Assembly: GCF_040219615.1 (NCBI RefSeq)
Contig: NZ_JAVJSE010000002.1
Location: 1 to 64,000, forward strand
Source of the DNA: Thalassobaculum_A sp040219615
Lineage (GTDB): Bacteria; Pseudomonadota; Alphaproteobacteria; Thalassobaculales; Thalassobaculaceae
Length of the DNA: 64,000 bases
Direction of reading: 5' to 3'
Below the pieces are notes generated by a model. That model was given only the letters and a program-made list of their open reading frames with translations. It was not told where the DNA came from and made no database searches. Position 1 is the first letter of the stretch. The number at the start of each line of letters is the position of its first letter. The position numbers and the translations under genes were made by a program. This document shows positions 23,239 through 31,151 of the stretch, one piece after another.

Positions 23239-25149
23239 ATGAGCGAGCGCAAGACGATCGACATCGGCTCGGCCCTGGATGCGCTGCAGCGCGCCGGGTC
23301 GCTGTTCCGCGCCGGGCGCTACCTCGAGGCCGCCGAGGTCTACCGCGACGTGATCAGGCGCCGGCCGCGGCTGCCCGACGTCCACAACAACCTCGGCGTG
23401 GCGCTGAAGGCCGCCGGGCACATCAAGGACGCGGTGCCGTGCTTCCGCCGGGCGGTCCGGCTGAAGCCCGACTATGTGGCGGCCCACGTCAACCTGGCGG
23501 CCTCGCTGGAGGCGCTGGGCCGGCCGCTGGACGGACTGGAGCACCGGATCGACGCCTGGCGGCTGGCGGCCGACGATATCGAGCAGCGCGACGCCCTGGT
23601 CGCCGCGCTCCGCCGCTGCCCGTTCGAGAAGCCGCATGCCGGCGCCCGCTCGGTCCTGGTGGCGCTGTTCGAACGCGACGATCTCGACCGCCAGGCGCTG
23701 GCCGGCCCGGCGATCCGGATCTGGCGGGCCCACCCGGCGATCCGCCGGGCCCTGGAGGCGGCGGCCTGGGGCTACCCCGACGGGCCGGTCGACGCCGGCT
23801 TCAAGCCGCTGACCAGCTTCTTCCCGGACGAGCTGGCCCTGCTGGCCCTGAGCTCGGCGATCGCCGTCGACCCGGAGCTCGAGGCGGCGATGGTCTTCAC
23901 CCGCCGGGCGCTGCTCGACGACCTGTCCGCCAAGAGGCCGCTTGCGGCCGACCGCGACTGGCTGGTCGCCCTGGCCCTGCAGGCCCGCGCCGCCGAATGG
24001 GTGTGGCCGGAGAGCCGGGCCGAGACCGCCGACCTGCGCGTCCTCGACCTGCGCGCCGACGAGCCCGACCCGGACTCCGACCGCGCCCTGGTCCGTGCCT
24101 TGTACCGGCCGATGGAAAGCGACCCGGACGCCGACGCCCTGCGGCGCGAGGCCTCGATGCTGCGCTACGGCGACCCGTCGCTGTGGGCGCTGCTGCTGCG
24201 CCGCTCGTTCCTGGACACCCACGCCGAGGCGCGGCTGCAGGACGACCTCGCCACCCTCACGCCGATCGCCGACGACACCTCGGCGTCGGTCCGGGCCCAG
24301 TACGAGGAGAACCCCTACCCGCGCTGGCTGTCGATCGACCGTCGCCCGCCGCGCAGCCTGCCGGAGCATATCCAGCGGGTTCTGCCGGGCTACCCGGTCC
24401 GGGGCCTGTCCGAGGCGCCGCTGCGCATCCTGATCGCCGGCTGCGGCACCGGCCGCCATGCCGTCCAGACCGCCCGGCGGTTCCGCGACTGCAGCGTGCT
24501 GGCGGTCGACCTGTCGCGCCGGTCGCTGGCCTACGGCAAGCGCATGGCCCGCGACCTCGGGGTGCCGAATGTCAGCTTCGGCCAGGCCGACATCCTGGCG
24601 CTCGGCAATCATGCCGAGCGCTTCGACCTGATCGAGAGCTCGGGCGTCCTGCACCACCTGGCCTATCCGTTGAAAGGCTGGAGCGCGCTGCGCGGCCTGC
24701 TCGCCCCCGGCGGCCTGATGCGGATCGCGCTGTACAGCCGGCGGGCCCGGGCCGGCTTCGACGACGTGCGGGCCGCCATACCGGCCGAGGGCCCGATGCT
24801 GGAGCGGATCCGCGCGGCCCGCCGCGCGGTCCGCATGCTGCCGCCGGAGCACGCGGCGCGCGCGCTGCTGCGCACCGCCGATTTCTATGCCGCCAGCGGG
24901 GTGCGCGACGCCCTGCTGCACGCCCGGGAAACCGCCGTCGACCCGCTGTGGATCGCCGAGGCCCTCGCGGAGCTGAGGCTCACATTCATGGGGTTCGAGC
25001 TTCCCGATCCCGGGATCCTGGCGCTGTACCGCCGTCACAACCGGGACGATCATCTCGGCCTCGACCTGGCGGCCTGGGACGCCGTCGAGGCCGAGCACCC
25101 CGAGATCTTCCTCGGCATGTACCAGTTCTGGTGCCGGCCAGCCGCCTAG
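23239..25149 (+). CDS. TPR-repeat protein with class I SAM-dependent methyltransferase domain
   Basis: This 636-residue protein has N-terminal TPR units (about 5-110, including LPDVHNNLGVALKAAGHIKD), a central region of about 240 residues I do not recognise, a YEENPYPRWL motif near 355, and a class I methyltransferase domain. The SAM-binding motif I is LIAGCGTGRHAV near 397, followed by VLAVDLSRRSLAYGKRMA and an SSGVLHHL motif. The YEENPYPRW type occurs in TPR-methyltransferases that probably modify proteins or glycans. It starts eight bases after the 2OG-oxygenase gene, so both are one operon and may act on one target. Confidence 0.87.
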   Translation: MSERKTIDIGSALDALQRAGSLFRAGRYLEAAEVYRDVIRRRPRLPDVHNNLGVALKAAGHIKDAVPCFRRAVRLKPDYVAAHVNLAASLEALGRPLDGLEHRIDAWRLAADDIEQRDALVAALRRCPFEKPHAGARSVLVALFERDDLDRQALAGPAIRIWRAHPAIRRALEAAAWGYPDGPVDAGFKPLTSFFPDELALLALSSAIAVDPELEAAMVFTRRALLDDLSAKRPLAADRDWLVALALQARAAEWVWPESRAETADLRVLDLRADEPDPDSDRALVRALYRPMESDPDADALRREASMLRYGDPSLWALLLRRSFLDTHAEARLQDDLATLTPIADDTSASVRAQYEENPYPRWLSIDRRPPRSLPEHIQRVLPGYPVRGLSEAPLRILIAGCGTGRHAVQTARRFRDCSVLAVDLSRRSLAYGKRMARDLGVPNVSFGQADILALGNHAERFDLIESSGVLHHLAYPLKGWSALRGLLAPGGLMRIALYSRRARAGFDDVRAAIPAEGPMLERIRAARRAVRMLPPEHAARALLRTADFYAASGVRDALLHARETAVDPLWIAEALAELRLTFMGFELPDPGILALYRRHNRDDHLGLDLAAWDAVEAEHPEIFLGMYQFWCRPAA

Positions 25150-25165
25150 GCAAGGCCTGGGAAGG

Positions 25166-25387
25166 TCAGCTTTCCTCGTCCGCCTGGCGCTGCCGGAGCA
25201 CCGCCTCGAGGTCGCCCTCCTCCGGCTCCTCCTCGGTCGGCACCCGATAGGTCCCGCCCAGCCAGCGCCCGAGGTCGACGGTCTTGCAGCGGGCCGAGCA
25301 GAACGGCCGGTAATCGGCGACGCTCGGCTTCTGGCAGATCGGGCAGCGGCTGCGCCGGGCCTTGGCGATGGAATGCACTTCAGCCAT
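25166..25387 (-). CDS. yacG: DNA gyrase inhibitor YacG
   Basis: This 73-residue zinc protein has CPICQKP and FCSARCKTVDLGRWL, the four zinc-binding cysteines and signature of YacG, which binds GyrB. The acidic tail (EEEPEEGDLEA) is usual. The ATG at 25387 shares one base with the stop of the RNase E/G gene (TGATG), so the two are coupled. This yacG-RNase arrangement is standard in alphaproteobacteria. Confidence 0.95.
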   Translation of the reverse strand: MAEVHSIAKARRSRCPICQKPSVADYRPFCSARCKTVDLGRWLGGTYRVPTEEEPEEGDLEAVLRQRQADEES

Positions 25388-26664
25388 CAGTCTTCACTCT
25401 CCACACGGAACCCGTCGCGTGCCAGCGCCGGATCCGTCGCGACCGACAGATGCCCGAGCCGGCGTCGCTCGGCCTCCAGGATAGGGCGACCCGGTCCGTC
25501 GAGCCAACCGGCCAGCGCCGGCGCCAGCACCAGCCGCGGCCGTGGGATCCGGGCGGCCTCGCGCCGCAGACCGGCGAGCGCCGCCCAGGCGGCGGCCCGG
25601 ACCGACGGCCGCGGCTCGGTCGGCGGCTCCAGCAGATCGTCGGCCAGCGGTCGCCGCACGCCCTCGCGTGCCAGTTCGAGCATGCCGCCCGGCGTCCAGC
25701 CGAGCACCTGGACCCGGGCGCTGTCGGCCGCCGCCATCTCCTCGACCAGGTTGGTGATCCGCAGCCGTACCGCGCGGTCGGTCATGCGCGGCAGGTCCAG
25801 CAGGACGATCCCGCGCAGGCCGCGCAGCCGAAGCTGGCGCATGGCCGCCAGCGCCGCCGTCTCATTGGCCCGGCGGAACCCGTCGCGGGCGCCGCCGGCC
25901 GGCAGGTTAACGTCGATCAGCGTGCCGGCCTCGACCGACTCGACGACCAGCTCGCCGCCGTCCGGCAGCGCCACCCGGCGCGCCAGGGCGGCTTCCAGGG
26001 CCTCGGTGGCGCCGCATTCCTCGAACAGCCGGCCGGACTCGTCGACCTCCGGCTCGACCCCCGGGACCGCCGCGCGCGCCGCCTCGACGGCCGAGACCGG
26101 CGGCTCCAGCCAGACCGGCGGCTCGCCGGCCTCGGCCCGTTCCCGGATCGACCGCCAGCGCTGCAGCAGCCGGCCGGTGTCCGCGACCAGGGCGTCGTCG
26201 GCGCGGTCGGCGGCGCCGGCACGCACCAGCACCCCGACGTCGTCCGGCACCACCGCCGCCAGTGCCGCCTTCAGACCGGCCCGGCGGGCCTTGCCGCGAA
26301 ACGAGGAGGACAGCCCGACCCCCGGGGTCCGGGGGGTCAGCACCACGGCCCCATCGGACAACTCGACGCCGGCGCGTGCCACCGGGCGCTTGGCGGCGAC
26401 CCCGTCGCGCACGATCTGCACCACCAGGCGCTCGCCCTCGATCACCGCGCGGTCCGACAGGTAGGCCTCGCCGCCTGGGATCGCGACCGTCGCCGCCCCG
26501 AGGTCCGGGTGCACCGCGACGACCCGCGCGAGCGCCACGGCCCCGACCAGGGACGGCCGGTCGCTGCCTTCGACCCACAGCTCCAGCACCTCGCCGGACG
26601 CCAGGAACGCCACCCGCGTCGCCCACGGCGTCGGGGCGACGACGATGCGGTCAACCGTCGCCAT
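25387..26664 (-). CDS. Ribonuclease E/G family protein (short form)
   Basis: This 425-residue protein matches the short RNase E/G-like family found next to maf and yacG. The two metal-binding aspartates are present in TLIDVNLPAG and IVLLDLPRM. It is shorter than true RNase E, and no CPxC zinc-link is visible; the region that would hold it reads ELAREGVRRPLADDLLEPP. An N-terminal S1-like region (about 40-90: ALARVVAVHPDLGAATVAIP) is degenerate. It should process RNA in the cytoplasm. It overlaps the end of maf by 14 bases and yacG by one. Confidence 0.88.
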   Translation of the reverse strand: MATVDRIVVAPTPWATRVAFLASGEVLELWVEGSDRPSLVGAVALARVVAVHPDLGAATVAIPGGEAYLSDRAVIEGERLVVQIVRDGVAAKRPVARAGVELSDGAVVLTPRTPGVGLSSSFRGKARRAGLKAALAAVVPDDVGVLVRAGAADRADDALVADTGRLLQRWRSIRERAEAGEPPVWLEPPVSAVEAARAAVPGVEPEVDESGRLFEECGATEALEAALARRVALPDGGELVVESVEAGTLIDVNLPAGGARDGFRRANETAALAAMRQLRLRGLRGIVLLDLPRMTDRAVRLRITNLVEEMAAADSARVQVLGWTPGGMLELAREGVRRPLADDLLEPPTEPRPSVRAAAWAALAGLRREAARIPRPRLVLAPALAGWLDGPGRPILEAERRRLGHLSVATDPALARDGFRVESED

Positions 26665-27277
26665 CGACCGGGCCGGGCCGGAGATCCCGATGCCGGAAGC
26701 CGACGCCGGCCAGCAGGGCGTAGGTCTCGGCCAGCGGCAGGCCGACGACGTTCGAATAGGAGCCGTTGACGAAGCTCACATAGGCGGCGGCGAGACCCTG
26801 GATGGCGTAGCCGCCGGCCTTGCCGTGCCATTCGCCGCAGGCCAGGTAGGCCGCGACCTCCTCGTCGTCGAGCCGCTTGACGGCGACCCGTGTCTCGACC
26901 GTGCGCGTCCGCAGCGTGCCGTCCGGCGCCAGCAGCGCGACGCCGCCGATCACCCGGTGGCGGCGGCCGGACAGCAGCGCCAGACAGTGGCGCGCGTCGG
27001 CGGCGGTCTCGGCCTTCGGGAGGATGCGCTGGCCGCAGGCGACCACCGTGTCGGCCGCCAGAACCCAGCAGCCGGGCCGGCGCGGCGCCACCGAGCGCGC
27101 CTTCTCCTCGGCCATCCGCAGCGCATAGGCGCGCGGGCGCTCGTGCCGGTGCGGCGTCTCGTCGATGTCCGCGGGATCGGTGTGGTCGGGAATCAGTCGG
27201 ATCTGGCGCACGAGATCGGCGCGCCGCGGCGATGCCGAGGCCAGGACCAGTTCGGCCCCGTCTGCCGGTCGCAGGAT
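26651..27277 (-). CDS. maf: Maf family nucleotide pyrophosphatase, start codon unclear
   Basis: Maf proteins hydrolyse non-canonical NTPs, and the body of this one is standard: VLAADTVVACGQRILPK, LLSGRRHRVIGGVALL and GKAGGYAIQGLAAAYVSFVN. The signature LVLASASPRR is encoded in frame at 27252-27223, but there is no ATG, GTG or TTG upstream of it. The first ordinary start is GTG at 27211, which would delete this signature. I extend the gene to ATC 27277 (followed by CTG 27274), giving 208 residues, the usual family length. Either a rare start is used, or a former ATG has become ATC, or the base is a sequencing error. It overlaps the RNase gene by 14 bases. Confidence 0.82.
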   Translation of the reverse strand: MLRPADGAELVLASASPRRADLVRQIRLIPDHTDPADIDETPHRHERPRAYALRMAEEKARSVAPRRPGCWVLAADTVVACGQRILPKAETAADARHCLALLSGRRHRVIGGVALLAPDGTLRTRTVETRVAVKRLDDEEVAAYLACGEWHGKAGGYAIQGLAAAYVSFVNGSYSNVVGLPLAETYALLAGVGFRHRDLRPGPVDGDG

Positions 27278-27312
27278 CGGGCCGGTCTCGGTATCGGACC
27301 GGGGTCCGGGCG

Positions 27313-27531
27313 TTATTTGAAGCGGAATGTGATGCGGCCTTTGGTTAGATCGTAGGGAGTCATCTCGACGTTCACCCGGTCACCAGCAAGGACACGGATG
27401 CGGTTCTTTCGCATCTTGCCGCTGGTGTGTGCCAACACTTCGTGATCGTTGTCGAGTTTCACGCGGAACATCGCGTTCGGCAGAAGTTCGGACACCGTGC
27501 CCGGAAACTCGATGACGTCGTCTTTCGGCAT
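27313..27531 (-). CDS. infA: Translation initiation factor IF-1
   Basis: This 72-residue S1/OB-fold protein is essentially the standard bacterial IF-1, with SGKMRKNRIRVLAGDRVNVE and the C-terminal YDLTKGRITFRFK. It binds the 30S A-site during initiation. GGGAGGGACC stands before the ATG. It sits between the phosphatase gene and maf, as in other alphaproteobacteria. Confidence 0.98.
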   Translation of the reverse strand: MPKDDVIEFPGTVSELLPNAMFRVKLDNDHEVLAHTSGKMRKNRIRVLAGDRVNVEMTPYDLTKGRITFRFK

Positions 27532-27627
27532 GGTCCCTCCCGCCCTGGTTTCGGAGGCCGATTAAGTGCTGGGGCAGCCGTCGCTCGTCAAGCAATTTGG
27601 GGGCAGGCCACCGTGACATGCGGCCGA

Positions 27628-28083
27628 CTATTCCGATACTTCGGGGAACCGGGCGCGGATCCTTCGATCGAGCTCGTCGCGCACCGCCCGGTAGGCGTCC
27701 AGGCGGGTCTCGCGGTTGCCTTCGATCATGGTCACGTCGAGGGTCGGCCAGTACTCGATGTCGCAGGCCATCGTGCGGGTCAGCTCGATCGCACGATGCT
27801 GCGCCTCGGGCGACAGCGACACGATCAGGTCGAAGAACCCGTCCTCCAGGTCGTCGAAGCTCTTCGGCCGGTGCTGGCCCAACTCGATGCCGAGTTCGCC
27901 CATCACCTCGATGACGAACGGATCGAGCTCGCCGCGCCGGGCGCCGCACGAGTCGACATAGACGGTCCTGCCGAGTCGGCGCTTGAGCAGCGCCTCGGCC
28001 ATCGGCGACCGGACGGCGTTCATGTTGCAGGCGAACAGCACCGCGCTCGGCTGGGCGATCGGGGCGAGCGGGTCGACGGTCAC
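27628..28083 (-). CDS. Low-molecular-weight protein-tyrosine-phosphatase/ArsC-like protein
   Basis: This 151-residue cytoplasmic enzyme has the LMW-PTP P-loop CNMNAVRS (C-x5-R-S) near residues 19-26 and the fold of arsenate reductases and tyrosine phosphatases. The closing DVT motif in WPTLDVTMIEGN resembles the general-acid loop. The gene uses GTG at 28083 and lies five bases after the UPF0262 stop, so it is part of the his-infA block. Whether it is a phosphatase or an arsenate reductase cannot be told here; no other ars genes are near. Confidence 0.88.
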   Translation of the reverse strand: MTVDPLAPIAQPSAVLFACNMNAVRSPMAEALLKRRLGRTVYVDSCGARRGELDPFVIEVMGELGIELGQHRPKSFDDLEDGFFDLIVSLSPEAQHRAIELTRTMACDIEYWPTLDVTMIEGNRETRLDAYRAVRDELDRRIRARFPEVSE

Positions 28084-28088
28084 GTCGC

Positions 28089-28622
28089 TCAGCCCCGGAT
28101 GTGCAGGACGCAGAGCAGCGTGAACAGCCGCCGCGCGGTCTGGAAGTCCATCGAAACCCGGTCGCCCAGGCGTTCCTGCAGCAGGGTCGAGCCCTCGTTG
28201 TGCAGGCCGCGCCGGCCCATGTCGATGGCTTCGATCTGCGACGGCGACAGCCGCTTGATGGCGTCGTAGTAGCTCTCGCAGATCTGGAAATAGTCGCGGA
28301 CCACCCGCCGGAACGGCGTCAGCGGCAGGGCCACCAGGGCCTGCGGCGCCTCGCCGGTGTCGCGCACGTCGAGGACCAGCCGGTTCTCCTCGATCCGCAG
28401 GTGCAGATGGTACGGGCCGCTCCCCGCCTCCACCGGGCAGAAACGGTTCTCCTCCAGCAGGTCGTAGACGGCGATCGCCCGCTCCTGCTCGACCTCGGGG
28501 CTGCGGCGGATCACCGTGCGCTCGTCGAGGGTGATGTGGACGATCCGGGAGTCCTCGGCGCTCAGGCCGGAACCCTGCTTCGCCGCCGCACCCGGCGCCT
28601 GATCCGGATCACGATCCGGCAT
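28089..28622 (-). CDS. UPF0262 family protein
   Basis: This 177-residue protein matches UPF0262, found almost only in alphaproteobacteria between hisD and the LMW phosphatase. Core motifs visible are IVHITLDERTVIRRSPEVEQ, ERAIAVYDLLEENRFCP and a C-terminal SYYDAIKRLSPSQIEAIDMG. No function is established. A strong AGGGAGG site precedes the ATG. It is 32 bases downstream of hisD in the same direction. Confidence 0.92.
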   Translation of the reverse strand: MPDRDPDQAPGAAAKQGSGLSAEDSRIVHITLDERTVIRRSPEVEQERAIAVYDLLEENRFCPVEAGSGPYHLHLRIEENRLVLDVRDTGEAPQALVALPLTPFRRVVRDYFQICESYYDAIKRLSPSQIEAIDMGRRGLHNEGSTLLQERLGDRVSMDFQTARRLFTLLCVLHIRG

Positions 28623-28654
28623 GCGCCCTCCCTAGTACCCACTGGCCCGATCGC

Positions 28655-29950
28655 TCAGCGTCTGTTCAGGCGGACGGCGATCGACCGCGCATGCGCGTCG
28701 AGCCCTTCCGCCTCCGCCAGTGTAATCGCGGCCGGGCCGATCGCCGCAAGGCTCACGGCGTCGCACGCCACCAGCGTGGTCCGCTTCATGAAGTCGATCA
28801 CCCCGAGGCCGGACGAGAACCGCGCGGTCCGGGCGGTCGGCAGGACGTGGTTCGGGCCGGCCACGTAGTCGCCGACGGCCTCCGGCGCGAACCGGCCTAG
28901 GAAGATCGCCCCGGCATGCCGGATCCGGTCCGCCATCGCATCGGGATCGGCGACCGCCAGTTCCAGATGCTCGGGCGCCAGCCGGTCGACCAGGGCCGGC
29001 GCCTCGTCCAGCGAGCGCACCACGATCACCGCGCCCTGGGTCCGCCAGCTCTCGGCGGCGATGCCGGCGCGCGGCAGGGTGACGAGATGGTCGTCGACGG
29101 CGGCGATCACCCGGTCGGCGAAGCCGGCGTCGTCGGTCACCAGGATCGCCTGGGCGACCGCGTCGTGCTCGGCCTGGCTGAGCAGGTCGATGGCGATCCA
29201 GGACGGATCGTTGTCGGCGTCGGCGACCACCAGGATCTCCGACGGGCCGGCGATCGAATCGATGCCGACCCGGCCGAACACCTGGCGCTTGGCGGCCGCG
29301 ACATAGGCGTTGCCGGGACCGACGATCTTGTCGACCGGCCGGATGCTCTCGGTGCCGTAGGCCAGCGCGCCGACCGCCTGGGCGCCGCCGACCCGCCACA
29401 GCTCGGTCAGCCCGGCGACCCGCGCGGCGGTCAGCACCAGGTCGTTCAGCACGCCGTCCGGCGTCGGCACCACCATCACGCGGCGCCGCACCCCGGCGAC
29501 CCGGGCCGGGATCGCGTTCATCAGCACCGACGACGGATAGGCCGCGGTCCCGCCGGGAACGTACAGGCCGACCGCGTCGATCGCGGTCCAGCGCAGGCCG
29601 AGGCGCACCCCCTCGCCGTCGACGATCTCGAAGCCCTCGGGCATCTGGCGGGCGTGGAACGCCTCGATGCGGGCCGCGGCGGTCTCGAGCGCGGCGCGGG
29701 TCTCGGCCGGCACCCGGGCGACCGCCGCGTCGATCTCGGCATCGGTGACGGCGAGGCCTGTAGCGGCTGGGTCGAAGCGGTCGAAGCGGCGGGTGTAGTC
29801 CAGCAGGGCGGCGTCGCCGCGGGCCGCCACGTCGTCCAGGATCGCCTTGGCGGCATCCCCGACATCGGCCTCGGACTCGCGCTTGGAGTGGACCAGTTCC
29901 TCGAAGCGCGCCGCGAAATCGGCGTCGCGGACGTCCAGCCTAAGCGGCAC
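28655..29950 (-). CDS. hisD: Histidinol dehydrogenase
   Basis: This 431-residue enzyme catalyses the last two steps of histidine synthesis (L-histidinol to histidine, NAD+, Zn2+). Seen are the GLYVPGGTAAYPSSVLM segment, IVGPGNAYVAAAKRQVFGRV, and the active-site LSQAEHDAVAQAIL and RLAPEHLELAV with the zinc/catalytic histidines. GPNHVLPT follows near the C-terminus. The start is GTG at 29950 within the last codons of hisG (11-base overlap). Confidence 0.97.
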   Translation of the reverse strand: MPLRLDVRDADFAARFEELVHSKRESEADVGDAAKAILDDVAARGDAALLDYTRRFDRFDPAATGLAVTDAEIDAAVARVPAETRAALETAAARIEAFHARQMPEGFEIVDGEGVRLGLRWTAIDAVGLYVPGGTAAYPSSVLMNAIPARVAGVRRRVMVVPTPDGVLNDLVLTAARVAGLTELWRVGGAQAVGALAYGTESIRPVDKIVGPGNAYVAAAKRQVFGRVGIDSIAGPSEILVVADADNDPSWIAIDLLSQAEHDAVAQAILVTDDAGFADRVIAAVDDHLVTLPRAGIAAESWRTQGAVIVVRSLDEAPALVDRLAPEHLELAVADPDAMADRIRHAGAIFLGRFAPEAVGDYVAGPNHVLPTARTARFSSGLGVIDFMKRTTLVACDAVSLAAIGPAAITLAEAEGLDAHARSIAVRLNRR

Positions 29951-30602
29951 GCGCGGCCTCCCGGAAGCGCCCGATCAGGTCGTTCACCGGCTCCGGCCGG
30001 GTCTTCAGGGCGGTACGGTTGACCGCCAGCCGGGCGCTGACGTCGGCGATCCTGTCGATCTCGACCAGGCCGTTGGCGCGCAGGGTCGAGCCGGTCTGCA
30101 CCAGGTCGACGATCCGCCGGCACAGCCCCAGGTTCGGCGCCAGCTCGAGCGCACCGTTCAGCTTGATGCACTCGGCCTGCACGCCGCGGGCGGCGAAATA
30201 CCGGCGCGTGACGTTCGGATACTTGGTGGCGACCCGCAGATGCGACCAGCGCTGCGGGTCCTCGGCGCGCGCCACTTCCGCCGGTGCCGCGACCGCCAGG
30301 TGGCAGTGCCCGACATGCAGGTTCACCGGCGCGTAGATCTCCGGGTGGTCGAACTCCATCAGCACGTCGGAGCCGGACACCGCCAGATGCGCGGCGCCGA
30401 ACGCCAGGAAGGTCGCGGTGTCGAAGCTGCGGACCCGGATGATGTCGAGCTGCGGGTCGCGGGTGGCGAACTGCAGCTGCCGCGAGTCCTCGTCGAAGAA
30501 CGCGTCCTCGGGCTCGATGCCGGCGCGCTCCAGCAGCGGGGTGATGGCTTTCAGGATGCGGCCCTTGGGCAGGGCCAGCACGAGCTTTTCGTTCGAATTC
30601 AC
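29940..30602 (-). CDS. hisG: ATP phosphoribosyltransferase (short HisG form)
   Basis: This 220-residue enzyme starts histidine synthesis by joining ATP and PRPP. LALPKGRILKAITPLLERAG opens the domain, AVSGSDVLMEF follows, and the PRPP-loop reads VDLVQTGSTLRANGLVEID. The start is GTG at 30602 behind GAGGCG; earlier in-frame starts add unconserved residues. Length places it in the short group that lacks the C-terminal ACT-like domain and normally works with HisZ; no hisZ is in the window. It overlaps hisD by 11 bases. Confidence 0.96.
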   Translation of the reverse strand: MNSNEKLVLALPKGRILKAITPLLERAGIEPEDAFFDEDSRQLQFATRDPQLDIIRVRSFDTATFLAFGAAHLAVSGSDVLMEFDHPEIYAPVNLHVGHCHLAVAAPAEVARAEDPQRWSHLRVATKYPNVTRRYFAARGVQAECIKLNGALELAPNLGLCRRIVDLVQTGSTLRANGLVEIDRIADVSARLAVNRTALKTRPEPVNDLIGRFREAARAA

Positions 30603-30681
30603 GGATCGCCTCGTCGGTCGCCCGGTCGTCGGAGCCCGTCGCCGGGCGCTGGCGAAGGCCGGACACCGGCGCCGCCGACCC

Positions 30682-31149
30682 TCAGTCCTCGTGGGTCGGG
30701 CGGAATACCGTCGGCCAGGGCTCGCCAAGGTCCTCGACGTGACAGGCGAGGCGCCGCACGTCAAGTCGGATCGTCACGTCCTCGGCGCAGATCAGGTCGA
30801 CATGGCCGTCGCTCCAGGCGATCTGCAGCAGGTTGAGCATGCGGCCGCGCTCGGTCTTCAGGTCGGCACCGCGCACCCGCGCCGCCGTCACCTCCTCGAA
30901 CCGGACGCCGCAATGCACGCGCTCGTCCGGCTCGCCCCCCTCGGCCTTGACACTGGCGCGCAGCGCCTTCTCCCAGCGGAACCGGACGGCCACCAGCACG
31001 AAGCGCTCGGCCGCCGGCTCGTAGGCGATCTCGGCCAGCGGCAGCACCGCGTCCTGCAGGTAGGCGGAGACCACCGCCAGGTCGTCGGGGTCCTGCGCCC
31101 GCACGCGGAACGGCCGGTCGCGCGCGGCGAGATCGGGCGACAAGGTCAT
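30682..31149 (-). CDS. DUF2948 family protein
   Basis: This 155-residue protein belongs to DUF2948, typical of alphaproteobacteria next to murA and hisG. Visible conserved parts are LVAVRFRWEKALRASVKAEG, HCGVRFEEVTAARVRGADL and LNLLQIAWSDGHVDLICAED. No activity is known. The ATG at 31149 lies five bases after a GAGGAG that itself sits within the murA tail; a GTG at 31155 would have no spacing. Confidence 0.93.
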   Translation of the reverse strand: MTLSPDLAARDRPFRVRAQDPDDLAVVSAYLQDAVLPLAEIAYEPAAERFVLVAVRFRWEKALRASVKAEGGEPDERVHCGVRFEEVTAARVRGADLKTERGRMLNLLQIAWSDGHVDLICAEDVTIRLDVRRLACHVEDLGEPWPTVFRPTHED

Positions 31150-31151
31150 GG

